In this document: one piece after another, positions 35,348 to 44,291 of the stretch
Layout of the letters: every line of letters begins with the position of its first letter
Numbering within the stretch: position 1 is the first letter of the stretch
Assembly (NCBI GenBank): GCA_017937765.1
Contig: JAGBCY010000015.1
Coordinates: 1-48,417, forward strand
From: Alistipes sp.
GTDB lineage: Bacteria > Bacteroidota > Bacteroidia > Bacteroidales > Rikenellaceae
Direction of reading: 5' to 3'
DNA length: 48,417 nucleotides
Position numbers and translations under genes: made by a program
Notes under the pieces: generated by a model
Seen by the model: only the letters and a program-made list of their open reading frames with translations
Told to the model about the DNA's origin: nothing
Database searches by the model: none

Positions 35348-35493
35348 AACGACATTATGCCTATGCGGGCAGTTGTGGTTACTTTCGAGTAGGGTACCAT
35401 ACAACACCCCCTCCTCTTAAGCCATAGTAATATGTCACACTTGATATCTACCAAGTTGCAGACTCGCCCATTCGCCGCAGGCATAATCTCGTT
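35348..35493 (-). promoter_or_regulatory. Long-range inverted repeat downstream of the B12 aptamer
   Basis: Reverse strand AACGAGATTATGCCTGCGG (35493-35475) is complementary to CCGCATAGGCATAATG plus TCGTT (35368-35348) over about 18 pairs with two small interruptions. The first arm abuts the aptamer and the second lies 43 nt before the first start codon. A further hairpin (GTTGT..ACAAC) sits between them. It may be part of the expression platform. Confidence 0.45.
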
Positions 35494-35494
35494 G

Positions 35495-35683
35495 TAAACG
35501 CTTGGCAGGTCTTCTGACTTGTCTCTGTCTGCGAAGCCTTCCCAGGGATACCCCAGTGGCTAATGATGTCGCAGAGCCTTGTGAGACTCACAGCAGCGGG
35601 AACTGTTCGGGATTTACACCCGATTCCCTTTTAATCTTTGTGAGGTGAAACACCCCTTAAGAACCAATGCTGGTGCAAATATA
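35495..35683 (-). ncRNA. Cobalamin (B12) riboswitch with promoter
   Basis: The reverse strand carries the conserved aptamer blocks: GGGAATCGGGTGTAAATCCC (P3-P4 region), CAGTTCCCGCTGCTGTGAG, GCCACTGG, then TGGGAAGGC (L5/P6) and the B12 box AGAAGACCTGCC (35515-35504). A TATATTTG promoter box (35683-35676) lies just upstream, so transcription starts near 35668. It controls the downstream four-gene cobamide uptake operon, normally repressing when adenosylcobalamin or a related cobamide is plentiful. Confidence 0.95.
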
Positions 35684-35740
35684 GCTAAAAAAATGTTTCG
35701 ACGTATCTGTTTTTGGAAAAAAGTGGTGATAGGGGTACAA

Positions 35741-35777
35741 AAAAAATCTCGGAGCCGTAGCCCCGAGACTTTTACCC
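35741..35777. terminator. Terminator after the MFS transporter gene
   Basis: The stem AAGTCTCGG/CCGAGATTT closes over GGCTACGGCT on the reverse strand and is followed there by a run of T (reverse of AAAAAAAA at about 35737-35745). Confidence 0.7.
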
Positions 35778-35806
35778 ATGTTTATAATAGTTTCTCAGTT
35801 ATGTGA

Positions 35807-37456
35807 TTACTCCTTGATGTTGGGGAGCTCCAAGCCGTAGCCCTTCTTCTTATCTACCGACTTCAGGATGATACCGATGATGAGAGCCGCTACACCCAAG
35901 CAAGCCAACATCACCAAAGGCCAAGTATAGTCATAGAGCACAGCGGCATCGGCAGCTGCAATCTCACCCTTATCGACCTTCTCTACCAACTCGGTGTTAG
36001 TGCCATCGAGAACCTTACCGATAAGCAATGGGAAGAGCCACAAGCCGATATTCTGAATCCAGAAGATGAGCGAGTATGCCGAGCCAAGGATCTTATCATC
36101 AACCAACTTTGGCACGCTGGGCCACAAGGCTGCGGGAACCAACGAGAATGATGCACCAAGAACCAAGATGGTAACATAGGCCACGATTGTACCTCCCACG
36201 GGGCTCGACTTGAGCTCGGGAAGAACAAATGCGAATGTAAGGTGACACAAGATAAGAAGCAACGAGCCAATCATCAACATCGAAGCAGCCTTACCCTTAT
36301 GGTCAACATAGCTACCCAAGATGGGGGTGATGGCTACAGCCAACAATGGGAATACGGCAAATACCGACTCTGCAGAGCCACGCATATAACCCATCCAGCA
36401 GTATGCTACCAGAGCAACAATAGCCATCGACATAAGACCAATCTTTAGAGTCTTGTTCTTCGAGAAGTTGCTAGCAAACGAACCACCAGCAACGATCAAC
36501 ATAATGATGTACTGGATGATGGTTACCTGGTCGCTTGCCCAGAAACCAGTACCCTCGGTGAGAGTGAGGTTACACTGCAACATATTCACAGCATACTTCT
36601 GGAAGGGGAAGATCGCCGAGTAGTACAACACGCACAACAGGGCTACCAACCAGAAACCACCGCTGCTCAAAATCTTCCCCAAATCCTTAATCTGGAAGGG
36701 CTCATCCTTCTCCTCTGCCTCGCCAGTCTGCGAGTCGAGCTTCTTATCCATAAAGAAGTATACGATGAACATTATGAGGGCAATACAGAGCAATACCACA
36801 CCAAAGGCGACTGCGCGTGACACGTCTACCGAACCACCAAGCTTCGCAAAGAATGGCGAGAAGATCATACAAGTGGCAACGCCCAAACGAGCCAATGCCA
36901 TCTCCGAGCCCATAGCCAACGCAGTCTCGCGACCCTTGAACCACTTAACAATACCGCGCGATACGGTGATACCCGCCATCTCAACACCGCAACCAAATAT
37001 CATAAAGCCGATGGCTGCAACCTTGGCCGAAGCGGGCATACCCTCATAGAATGGCGACACACCCAACTCGTGGAATCCAGGGATATAGTTCAAGTTCTCG
37101 GTGAACCAAAGCTCAACCTCGCTGCCAATGAACTGCGACGACACAGCATACCACTTGATGACGGCACCAACAAGCATTACTGCACCCGACAATACTGCAG
37201 TGAAGCGAACACCCATCTTGTCGAGGATGATACCTGCAAAGATAAGGAAGAATACAAATACGTTTAGGAAGGTCTCCGAGCCCTGCATAGTACCGAAAGC
37301 GGTAGAGTCCCATCCGCGCTCCGAGAGCATAAGATCCTTAATAGGCGAGAGAATGTCCATAAAGATGTATGAACAGAACATCGCCAAAGCCAACAACAGC
37401 AACGCAGTCCATCTCATTGCGGCACTGTCTCGTAATACTTTGATTTTTTCTGACAT
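35807..37456 (-). CDS. Major facilitator superfamily transporter
   Basis: 549 residues with about 12 hydrophobic helices. The loop 2-3 signature is degenerate (FAGIILDKMGVRFTAVLSGAVMLVG). A central cytosolic loop (about 230-255, KLDSQTGEAEEKDEPFQIKD) is followed by the second six-helix half. Substrate unknown: no motif allows a confident choice among organic anions, sugars or nucleosides. It is located upstream of the cobalamin riboswitch but separated by its own terminator, so membership of the cobamide regulon is not supported. Promoter box at 37497. Confidence 0.85.
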   Translation of the reverse strand: MSEKIKVLRDSAAMRWTALLLLALAMFCSYIFMDILSPIKDLMLSERGWDSTAFGTMQGSETFLNVFVFFLIFAGIILDKMGVRFTAVLSGAVMLVGAVIKWYAVSSQFIGSEVELWFTENLNYIPGFHELGVSPFYEGMPASAKVAAIGFMIFGCGVEMAGITVSRGIVKWFKGRETALAMGSEMALARLGVATCMIFSPFFAKLGGSVDVSRAVAFGVVLLCIALIMFIVYFFMDKKLDSQTGEAEEKDEPFQIKDLGKILSSGGFWLVALLCVLYYSAIFPFQKYAVNMLQCNLTLTEGTGFWASDQVTIIQYIIMLIVAGGSFASNFSKNKTLKIGLMSMAIVALVAYCWMGYMRGSAESVFAVFPLLAVAITPILGSYVDHKGKAASMLMIGSLLLILCHLTFAFVLPELKSSPVGGTIVAYVTILVLGASFSLVPAALWPSVPKLVDDKILGSAYSLIFWIQNIGLWLFPLLIGKVLDGTNTELVEKVDKGEIAAADAAVLYDYTWPLVMLACLGVAALIIGIILKSVDKKKGYGLELPNIKE

Positions 37457-37496
37457 ATTGTAACGTTTTTTTAATTGATAGATTTCCTCATTTATG

Positions 37497-37504
37497 CAAA
37501 GTTA
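37497..37504 (-). promoter_or_regulatory. Promoter -7 box of the MFS gene
   Basis: The reverse strand reads TAACTTTG, 40 bases upstream of the start. Confidence 0.55.
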
Positions 37505-37552
37505 ATAAAAATATCCTATTCCGTCCATTTTTCATCGTAAATATTCTCGCGG

Positions 37553-39556
37553 TTAGTGCTCCGCGATGCGGAATTCGCGGAGGATGTCGTAGGCCGAGGC
37601 TATGCCCAACTCTCCCGCCTTGGAGAGGTCGAGGCACCCCTTGCGCGTATCCTTCATAAAGATCTGCACAAGGCCTCGGTTGTAGTAAGCCTCACCAAAG
37701 GCGGGCTCGAGCTCTATGGCGCGCGTATAGTCGTCGTAGGCCTCGGGGAGATTTCCCGAGATGGCCATCAGGTTGGCACGGTTGTAGTATGCCTCGGCGA
37801 AACTCGGGTAGAGCTCTATCGCACGGTTGATGTCGTCGATGGCCTCGTCGTAGCTATATGTACGTGTGCCGCTGTTGTGCAGACGCTTCGCAGGATCGGA
37901 GTCGAGCGTGATGGTCTGGTACGAGTTGTCGATAGACGATATGAAGTCGATCATCTCGGCACGTGTTGTTGCGCGGTTTACGTAGAGGAAGGGGTTTGAG
38001 GAGTTGAGCCTTATCGCCTCCGAAAGAGTATTCACCGCGTTGGTGTACTGCTTAATAAGCGACTGGCTTATGCCGCGCTCGAAGAGTCGTTCCCACGTGG
38101 GGTCCTCCGTACGTAGACGCTCGGCCAAGCGGCGGTCGAGGGCCGTGAGCGAGTCAGGTTCGAGGTTCGAGGGACGGCAGTCGAGGACCATATGTCGTAT
38201 GTCAACACGCTCGATAAAGTCCTTAACGCGTTGTGTGGCAAAGCGTTTGGTGCGACGGTCGTCGTACTCCTCATCCTTCTCTAAGAGCGTGAAGCGGAAC
38301 ATAGGTATAAGCGTCAGACCGTTGCTTCCGGCCGATGTCACGGTTGATGCTATGCGCTCGAAGTTACGCTCGAGGAGCTTACTCTCGAACGAAAGCAGAC
38401 GGTTGAAGTGCTGCGACGTGTCGGCATATATCGAGTATGTCGAATCCTCGAGGCGCGATTTATACTCGGCAATCTTACGCTCGGCAGTACGGCGGTCGCT
38501 CTCGGCACCCGCCACATCGCGCTGTGAGCGTCGCAGGACGCTACGGCCGAGGTAGGCATTCGCAAAGTCGGGGTAGAGATCAATGGCGCGCGAGTAGTCG
38601 TCGATAGCGGCGTCGATGTCGCCGAGGCGTGTATGGAGCATCGCACGGTTGTAGTACACGAGGACATTATCGGGCGAGTAGGTTGCCACCTGATCGAAGT
38701 CCTCGAGGGCGCGGTTGTAGTCGCCAATCTCGGTGCGGACGATGGCGCGGTTGAAATATCCGAGCGAGCTTGTCGAGTCAAGCGCGATTACGCGGTCGAA
38801 GTCCTCGAGCGAGAGCATCGGACGGTGCAGGTAGTTGTGTACAAGGGCGCGGTTGAAGTAGCCGGGCAGGAACGTGCTGTCGCACCCAATGGCCATATCG
38901 AAGTCGGCGCAGGCCTCCTCGTAGCGACCCTCCTGCATATAGAGCGCACCGCGACGGTTGTAGCCGTCGGGGTCCTCGCGGTTGGTGCGGATGGCGAGGT
39001 TGTAGTTCTCGTACGCCTTTGCCGTGTCCTTGAGATAGAGATAGCTCGTGCCGCGATTGATGTAGGCGGGGACGTGGCGTTTCTCGAAGCGTATGAACTT
39101 GTCGAAGTCGGCGATAGCATCCTCGAATTGCTGGTTTAGAAGGCGCGTTACACCACGACTATAATAGGGGTCGGGCAGGTCGGGACGTAGCTCTATGGCC
39201 TGCTGGAAGTCGGCCAGCGCGTCGTCGTAGTTGCCGAGGCGTGAGCGTGTTATGGCGCGGTAGTAGAATGCGCCCGTGAATACGGGGTTGAGCTCCACGG
39301 CGCGCGAGAAGTCGGCATCGGCACCGAGCAGATCGTCCATATTATACTTCGCAATGCCGCGCAGGAAGTGGGCGTCGAAGTCCTTGTCGTCGTGGCGGAT
39401 GAGGACGTTCAGCACGTCGATGGCTTCGCGGTAGTCGCCGTCGACCATACACTGCTGTCCCACCCAGTAGATGTAGTTGCGGTTATACTGTGCCGCAACT
39501 CGCTCCGATGTGAGGAGTGCAAAGAGTAGTATTATGACGACGAGTGCTCGCTTCAT
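37553..39556 (-). CDS. Exported tetratricopeptide-repeat protein
   Basis: 667 residues with a signal peptide (MKRALVVIILLFALLTSERVAA). About nine consecutive 34-residue TPR units fill residues 25-350 (e.g. AIDVLNVLIRHDDKDFDAHF, ALADFQQAIELRPDLPDPYY). A charged non-TPR segment (about 355-500) is followed by three more TPRs (about 500-640, e.g. AIDDINRAIELYPSFAEAYY). It is probably a periplasmic scaffold; partners unknown. It is encoded 44 bases downstream of era in the same direction, so the two may share the era promoter. Confidence 0.85.
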   Translation of the reverse strand: MKRALVVIILLFALLTSERVAAQYNRNYIYWVGQQCMVDGDYREAIDVLNVLIRHDDKDFDAHFLRGIAKYNMDDLLGADADFSRAVELNPVFTGAFYYRAITRSRLGNYDDALADFQQAIELRPDLPDPYYSRGVTRLLNQQFEDAIADFDKFIRFEKRHVPAYINRGTSYLYLKDTAKAYENYNLAIRTNREDPDGYNRRGALYMQEGRYEEACADFDMAIGCDSTFLPGYFNRALVHNYLHRPMLSLEDFDRVIALDSTSSLGYFNRAIVRTEIGDYNRALEDFDQVATYSPDNVLVYYNRAMLHTRLGDIDAAIDDYSRAIDLYPDFANAYLGRSVLRRSQRDVAGAESDRRTAERKIAEYKSRLEDSTYSIYADTSQHFNRLLSFESKLLERNFERIASTVTSAGSNGLTLIPMFRFTLLEKDEEYDDRRTKRFATQRVKDFIERVDIRHMVLDCRPSNLEPDSLTALDRRLAERLRTEDPTWERLFERGISQSLIKQYTNAVNTLSEAIRLNSSNPFLYVNRATTRAEMIDFISSIDNSYQTITLDSDPAKRLHNSGTRTYSYDEAIDDINRAIELYPSFAEAYYNRANLMAISGNLPEAYDDYTRAIELEPAFGEAYYNRGLVQIFMKDTRKGCLDLSKAGELGIASAYDILREFRIAEH

Positions 39557-39600
39557 TTGTAGTCGTTTATGCCTGTATAACGCTCTTTTTTATCGCTTTA

Positions 39601-40485
39601 TTATTCGAGCTCGTAGCCAAAACGCTTGAGCTGGCGGTCGTTGTTACGCCAGTCCTCGTTGACCTTGACGTATAGCTCCAAGAATACCTTTTTGCCCAGG
39701 AATGCCTCGAGGTCGTGGCGTGCTGCCTGTCCCACCTTCTTGAGCATCTCGCCCTTGTGGCCGATGACGATGCCCTTCTGTGAGTTGCGTGCAACGTAGA
39801 TTGTTGCCGATATGCGGTCGATTGTGGGCTCCTCCTTGTATGCCTCGATGGCAATCTCGCACGAGTAGGGTATCTCCTTGTCGTAGTTTAGGAGTATCTT
39901 CTCGCGGATGATCTCCGAGGCGAAGAAGCGCAGGGTCTTGTCCGTTAGCGTATCCTTCGGATAGAAGGCCTCGCCCTCGGGTAGACGCTCGAGGATAAGG
40001 TTGAATACGCCCTCTACGTTGAAGTTCTCCTTTGCCGAGCAGGGGGCGATGATTGCCTCGGGTAGCAACGCCTGCCACTTCTCGACAAGGGCCGTGAGCT
40101 TATCGGCCGTAGTTAGGTCTACCTTGTTGATAACCACGATTGTAGGTATGCCCGAGAGGCGTACCTTCTCGATTATGTCGGCCGAGCGGTCGCTCTCCTC
40201 GACGGTGTCGGTGACGTAGAGCAACACGTCGGCATCCGTAATGGCTCCGCGCACAAACTGCATCATCTTCTCCTGGAGCTTGTAGTTTGGCTTAAGGATT
40301 CCCGGGGTGTCGGAGTAGACAATCTGGAAGTCGTCGCCGTTGACGATGCCCATAATACGATGGCGCGTGGTCTGTGCCTTCGAGGTGATGATTGATAGCT
40401 TCTCTCCAACAAGTTGGTTCATCAGCGTCGACTTGCCGACGTTGGGATTACCGATGATATTTACAAAACCGCTGCGGTGTGCCAT
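39601..40485 (-). CDS. era: GTPase Era
   Basis: 294-residue GTPase that binds the 3' end of 16S rRNA during 30S assembly. G1 GNPNVGKS, switch I TTRHRIMGI, G3 DTPG, G4 NKVD and G5 SAKENFN are present. The C-terminal KH domain has GIVIGHKGEMLKKVG and ELYVKVNEDWR, followed by the short family tail. The length is typical. It has its own promoter (40518-40547), divergent from rpoD. Confidence 0.96.
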   Translation of the reverse strand: MAHRSGFVNIIGNPNVGKSTLMNQLVGEKLSIITSKAQTTRHRIMGIVNGDDFQIVYSDTPGILKPNYKLQEKMMQFVRGAITDADVLLYVTDTVEESDRSADIIEKVRLSGIPTIVVINKVDLTTADKLTALVEKWQALLPEAIIAPCSAKENFNVEGVFNLILERLPEGEAFYPKDTLTDKTLRFFASEIIREKILLNYDKEIPYSCEIAIEAYKEEPTIDRISATIYVARNSQKGIVIGHKGEMLKKVGQAARHDLEAFLGKKVFLELYVKVNEDWRNNDRQLKRFGYELE

Positions 40486-40517
40486 AGCTCGAAATTTGGT
40501 TAAAACTATTTATCTCG

Positions 40518-40547
40518 CAAATATACAAAAAAATGGTGAAACGACAA
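40518..40547 (-). promoter_or_regulatory. Promoter of era
   Basis: The reverse strand has TTTG (40547-40544), an 18-nt spacer and TATATTTG (40525-40518). Transcription starts about 25 nt before the era ATG. Confidence 0.7.
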
Positions 40548-40705
40548 AGCCTTAAGCTGTATACCTCACTTTTTTGGGCGTAGATTGTGGCGTGCAGTTT
40601 GGAGATGTCAAAAAAATATTGGACCTTGTGAAACAAAAGCGGGGGTGCGTGCGTATAAGTATGCGATAATTGTGGAATAGAAGTTGTAAGAAGATATAGA
40701 TTTTT

Positions 40706-41566
40706 ATGCGTCAATTAAAGATTACCAAGTCGATCACCAACCGCGAGAGCGCGTCGTTGGATAAGTATTTGCAGGAGATCGGCAAGGAGGAACTCATCTC
40801 CGTAGAAGAGGAGGTGGAACTCGCCCAAAGAATCAGAAAGGGAGACCAGGAGGCATTGGAGAAGCTCACGAAGGCTAACTTGCGTTTCGTAGTGTCGGTA
40901 GCCAAGCAGTATCAGAATCAGGGTCTTAGCCTTCCCGACCTTATCAACGAGGGTAACCTCGGCCTTATCAAGGCTGCCGAGAAGTTCGATGAGACTCGAG
41001 GCTTCAAGTTTATCTCATATGCCGTGTGGTGGATTCGCCAGTCGATTCTTCAGGCTCTGGCCGAGCAGTCGCGTATCGTGCGCCTGCCGCTTAATCAGGT
41101 GGGTTCGCTCAATAAGATTAATAAGGCCTTTGCTCGTTTCGAGCAGGAGCACGAGCGTACACCTTCGGCCGAGGAGTTGGCCAATGAGCTCGAGCTCCCG
41201 AAGGAGAAGGTCACCGATACGTTGCGCGTTGCTGGTCGCCATATCTCGGTAGATGCTCCGTTTGCCGATGGCGAGGATAACTCGTTGCTTGATGTATTGG
41301 TGAATACCGACTCGCCCAACGCCGACCGCGGCCTTATCAGCGAGTCGCTGGCTACGGAGGTTGACCGCGCGCTGGAGATTCTCACGGAGCGTGAGCGCGA
41401 CATCATTCGCTACTTCTTCGGCATCGGTTGCTCGGAGATGACGCTCGAGGAGATCGGCGAGAAGTTCGACCTCACGCGTGAGCGCGTTCGACAGATTAAG
41501 GAGAAGGCTATCCGCAAGCTCCGCCAGTCGTCGCGCAGTAAGCTCCTTAAGTCGTACTTGGGCTAA
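40706..41566 (+). CDS. rpoD: Primary sigma factor RpoD (sigma-ABfr type)
   Basis: 286-residue housekeeping sigma factor. Region 1.2 ([20 protein letters not shown]), region 2 ([40 protein letters not shown]), region 3 ([20 protein letters not shown]) and region 4 with the -35-type helix-turn-helix ([20 protein letters not shown]) are all present. Region 1.1 is missing, as in other Bacteroidetes primary sigma factors, which recognise TTTG/TAnnTTTG promoters like those throughout this window. It is monocistronic, with a strong terminator. No clear promoter box is seen in the 158 bases between the era promoter and this ATG. Confidence 0.96.
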   Translation: MRQLKITKSITNRESASLDKYLQEIGKEELISVEEEVELAQRIRKGDQEALEKLTKANLRFVVSVAKQYQNQGLSLPDLINEGNLGLIKAAEKFDETRGFKFISYAVWWIRQSILQALAEQSRIVRLPLNQVGSLNKINKAFARFEQEHERTPSAEELANELELPKEKVTDTLRVAGRHISVDAPFADGEDNSLLDVLVNTDSPNADRGLISESLATEVDRALEILTERERDIIRYFFGIGCSEMTLEEIGEKFDLTRERVRQIKEKAIRKLRQSSRSKLLKSYLG

Positions 41567-41589
41567 AGTCACTGAACAATAAAGATTTA

Positions 41590-41622
41590 GGGTTGTCCTA
41601 TCAAGGCAACCCTAAGTTTTTT
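41590..41622 (+). terminator. Terminator of rpoD
   Basis: TTAGGGTTG with CAACCCTAA around an 11-nt loop, followed by TTTTTTT. The convergent gadB ends just beyond. Confidence 0.85.
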
Positions 41623-41636
41623 TATTACGTGTGACG

Positions 41637-43043
41637 TTAGTGTGTAAACACCTTGCCGAGCTGCTGCTCCTGCTTCTCGTAGGCCTGACGCGAAGATGTC
41701 GGATACTTCAGTGCGTCGAGTTCCTTGACCGCCGCCTCGATGTCGCGCAGAAGCATATCGGCCATATCGCGCGACATACCCTGACGTACGACGATACGCA
41801 TCACGACTATGTCGTCGATATCGCGCGGGAGGGAGTAGGCTGGCACCATCCAGCCGCTCTGCTGGAGCAGTGCTTGCAGGTCGTATAGTGTCCACTTGGC
41901 CTTCTTGCGATACTCCTCGCTTAAACACCAGACAAATAGCGGGTTGACAACCTCCGATGAGTAGTTCTCGAAGCACTCCATATCGCCGATACGCTTGTGG
42001 CAGTAGCGTGCTATCTCCATCGAGTTTTGCTGCACGCGAGTATAGCCCTCGCGCCCGAGACGTATGAAGTTGTAGTACTGGCCGAGTACCTGAGCCGCAG
42101 GGCGTGAGAAGTTGAGACCTACCTGCGTAACCTCCGCGCCGAGGTAGTTCACCGAGAAGGACATCTCCTCGGGCAGCATACTCTTATCGCGCCATACGAC
42201 CCATCCCAAGCCCGGATAGACGAGACCGAACTTATGTCCCGAGGTAGAGATTGATGCTACCCACTTTAATCGAAAATCCCACTTGGTCTCGGGACTCACG
42301 AAGGGTAGGATGAAGCCTCCCGAGGCGGCATCGACGTGAATCGGGATGTTGTAGCCCGTGCGGGTGTTGAAGTCGTCGAGCTCCTTGTCCAACGCCTCGA
42401 CGTCGTCGTTGAGGCCCGTCCACGTTACACCTGCGATGGGTACGATACATATCGTATTCTCGTCACATAGCTTGAGTGCCTCCTTCGGACACAGCGTGCG
42501 CTTCTCGCGCGTGAGCGGTACCTGACGTAGCTCTATCTGCCATAGCTGGCAGAACTTCTCCCATACCACCTGCATACCTGCACTCATCACAAGGTTTGGC
42601 TTATCGGTGGGCTTACCCTCTGCCGCGCGACGCTTGCGCCACCTGAGCCACGCAGCCACGCCTCCAAGCATACACGCCTCCGAAGAGCCGATGCCGAGAG
42701 CACCGCTCTTCGAGTCGCCCTTTTCGGGCGTATGCCATAGGTTTGCGAGGATGTTGATGCAGCGACTCGCCATTACGGCTACACGTGGGTACTCCGTCTG
42801 GTCGATGTAGTTCATCGCAATTGCCTCGTTCATCAGCTTCGTGGCATACTCGTCCATATAGGTCGTAACGAACGTGGCGAGGTTTAGCCTCGGTTGAGTC
42901 TGCGCGTAGGTCTCATCCTTGACCATACGGTAGGCGATCTCGGGCGTTGTCATCTCCTCGGGTATTGTCATCGTGGGTGCGGGGCGCACCATCTCCTCGG
43001 AGCCATAAACGGCGGTTGTTGCCGTTGAGTGTTTTGTGTTCAT
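41637..43043 (-). CDS. gadB: Glutamate decarboxylase
   Basis: 468 residues from MNTKHSTATTAVYG. PLP-dependent enzyme converting glutamate to GABA and CO2 with proton consumption (acid resistance). The Schiff-base Lys lies in STSGHKFGLVYPGLGW, and the PLP-binding region includes HVDAASGGFILPF and GIGSSEACMLGG. The C-terminus ends GKVFTH, resembling the His-containing tail that gates GadB by pH. No GadC antiporter or glutaminase is adjacent, so any acid-resistance partner is elsewhere. The alternative upstream start (43082) adds 13 non-family residues and is rejected. Confidence 0.95.
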   Translation of the reverse strand: MNTKHSTATTAVYGSEEMVRPAPTMTIPEEMTTPEIAYRMVKDETYAQTQPRLNLATFVTTYMDEYATKLMNEAIAMNYIDQTEYPRVAVMASRCINILANLWHTPEKGDSKSGALGIGSSEACMLGGVAAWLRWRKRRAAEGKPTDKPNLVMSAGMQVVWEKFCQLWQIELRQVPLTREKRTLCPKEALKLCDENTICIVPIAGVTWTGLNDDVEALDKELDDFNTRTGYNIPIHVDAASGGFILPFVSPETKWDFRLKWVASISTSGHKFGLVYPGLGWVVWRDKSMLPEEMSFSVNYLGAEVTQVGLNFSRPAAQVLGQYYNFIRLGREGYTRVQQNSMEIARYCHKRIGDMECFENYSSEVVNPLFVWCLSEEYRKKAKWTLYDLQALLQQSGWMVPAYSLPRDIDDIVVMRIVVRQGMSRDMADMLLRDIEAAVKELDALKYPTSSRQAYEKQEQQLGKVFTH

Positions 43044-43102
43044 AAGCGTAAAAATTTTGATTCGTACGCCAATGCGACACAAACTATGCCAGAGGGCGAG
43101 GA

Positions 43103-43540
43103 TTATCGGTTTGCTGGTTGCTCGGGGTGCTTCGTTACGACGATGGTAGTTTGGCAGAATAGCTCATTATCGTATGGGTCGACCACCTCGACGGTAAAGT
43201 TGTTGTTTGGCTCGTCGAGGTATGCCCACGCGGGGTCAAACGTGAACTCAAATGGGATCTTCGATTCGGCTACCGTTACCGTGTTGTTGTCGGATAGTAT
43301 GTGGTTGTCGTGCAGAACTCTGATTTCACACTCGCCACGAAATCCGCCAATGTAGCCTTTACATAGGTAGGTATGCTTGATAAATGGTTCGTTATTTGTG
43401 GATGTGTTGTTGCTCGTCTCTGTCTCGGCAATACACTCGATTGTGACATCCGAAAGAGCCACATCCCTGCCATTCACATTAACATCCAATTCGCAAGCGA
43501 TGAGCATCACTGCCGCGATCAGGTAAATCAGTCGTTTCAT
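43103..43540 (-). CDS. Small lipoprotein of unknown function
   Basis: 145 residues from MKRLIYLIAAVMLIAC (lipobox, Cys16). The mature part looks like an all-beta, Ig-like domain: VALSDVTIECIAETETSNN, an Asn/Thr-rich spacer, YLCKGYIGGFRGECEIRVL and NFTVEVVDPYDNELFC. It has four or so cysteines that could pair in the periplasm. No family is recognised. It lies 59 bases upstream of gadB in the same direction, so cotranscription is possible. Confidence 0.7.
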   Translation of the reverse strand: MKRLIYLIAAVMLIACELDVNVNGRDVALSDVTIECIAETETSNNTSTNNEPFIKHTYLCKGYIGGFRGECEIRVLHDNHILSDNNTVTVAESKIPFEFTFDPAWAYLDEPNNNFTVEVVDPYDNELFCQTTIVVTKHPEQPANR

Positions 43541-43856
43541 AGTGTGTGAGATTTTTATGTTATATTCCAATGATATTAGCTGTAAATTATTCTGTCTGCT
43601 TAATTATTATATATTACACCACACAGCGCATTTTCTGTCATCTCGATTCAAACTTTTCTGTGGCTCGTTTAGATGCCGTTTCTTTTGTGCGTTTTACAGG
43701 ATATATTTTCCGACTACAAAATTACCCCCCCCTCCGCGAATTTTCCAAATTTTCGAGCGGGAAGTTTTTTGTAATCACTTACTTTTTAGCATATTGCATA
43801 AATATGTCTATATAAAACCACAGGGACTTTGGTCGGCGGCCTAAATGTAGATATAG
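43541..43856. other. AT-rich intergenic region without a gene
   Basis: No gene or RNA recognised. It contains an eight-C tract (43725-43732), resembling another eight-C tract between the two tRNAs (44250-44257). Confidence 0.5.
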
Positions 43857-43916
43857 AAAACAGGTGACTTTGAGTAAGTCACCTGCTAAAACATTTTGTC
43901 GGGATACCGGGATTCG
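43857..43916 (-). repeat. 60-bp direct repeat, distal copy (tRNA-Pro 3' remnant plus terminator)
   Basis: Identical over 60 bases to 44115-44174 (offset 258). It holds the terminator hairpin CAGGTGACTT/AAGTCACCTG and the 3' end of tRNA-Pro(CGG) (acceptor strand and half of the T arm). Beyond 43916 the tRNA sequence is lost, so this is a 3' fragment and not a gene. Confidence 0.85.
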
Positions 43917-44114
43917 GACTGCCGCGATAGCTCTGCTATCGCCAAGAAGAGCCGATACCTTAAAGCGCAGACACTTCAGTGTCGAGCAATACTCTTAGTA
44001 ATCGGCTCAACCCGCGTTAAGTGAGTAATTGCGTTTCACGATTTTAGCAGTCACTCACGGTAGTGATGTTTTTGTTTTTATCGTTCGTAGCTTGCTAACG
44101 GAACATAAAAAACA
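43917..44114. mobile_element. 198-nt palindrome-rich insert between the 60-bp repeats
   Basis: No gene. Perfect hairpin GCGATAGC/GCTATCGC at 43923-43941; GAGCCGAT (43950-43957) pairs with ATCGGCTC about 45 bases on and encloses GACAC/GTGTC; GTGAGT pairs with ACTCAC; and GTTTTTAT lies near ATAAAAAAC. It could be a degenerate integrated element at the tRNA 3' end, or a palindromic non-autonomous element. No integrase in the window. Confidence 0.4.
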
Positions 44115-44174
44115 AAAACAGGTGACTTTGAGTAAGTCACCTGCTAAAACATTTTGTCGGGATACCGGGATTCG
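44115..44174 (-). repeat. 60-bp direct repeat, proximal copy (terminator plus tRNA-Pro 3' end)
   Basis: Includes the working terminator of the tRNA-Pro pair: CAGGTGACTT (44119-44128) with AAGTCACCTG (44134-44143), followed on the reverse strand by TTTTTG and TTTTTT. It also covers the last 18 bases of tRNA-Pro(CGG). Confidence 0.85.
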
Positions 44175-44231
44175 AACCCGGGACCTCCAACTCCCGAAGC
44201 TGGCGCGCTAACCGGACTGCGCTACATCCCG
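44157..44231 (-). tRNA. tRNA-Pro(CGG)
   Basis: Cloverleaf on the reverse strand. Acceptor CGGGATG/TATCCCG with discriminator A; D arm with AGCGCAGTCCGGTTAGCGC; anticodon loop TTCGGGA (anticodon CGG, reads CCG); T arm CCGGGTTCGAATCCCGG. No encoded CCA. Second gene of a two-tRNA transcript. Confidence 0.95.
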
Positions 44232-44291
44232 AACTATATCGGAACTCTACCCCCCCCTACAAAAACGGGCCTCGGATATCTCGGCCCTTAG

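Noticed and set aside
35695-35777. A sixth copy of the structured 3'-UTR family near GTGATAGGGG downstream of the MFS gene
   Set aside because: It lacks the AATTT outer stem, the TCTRA partner and the apical motif; it is an ordinary terminator region.
43725-44257. Two eight-C tracts (43725-43732 and 44250-44257) as phase-variation switches
   Set aside because: Neither lies in a gene or promoter spacer, so slippage would have no visible effect.
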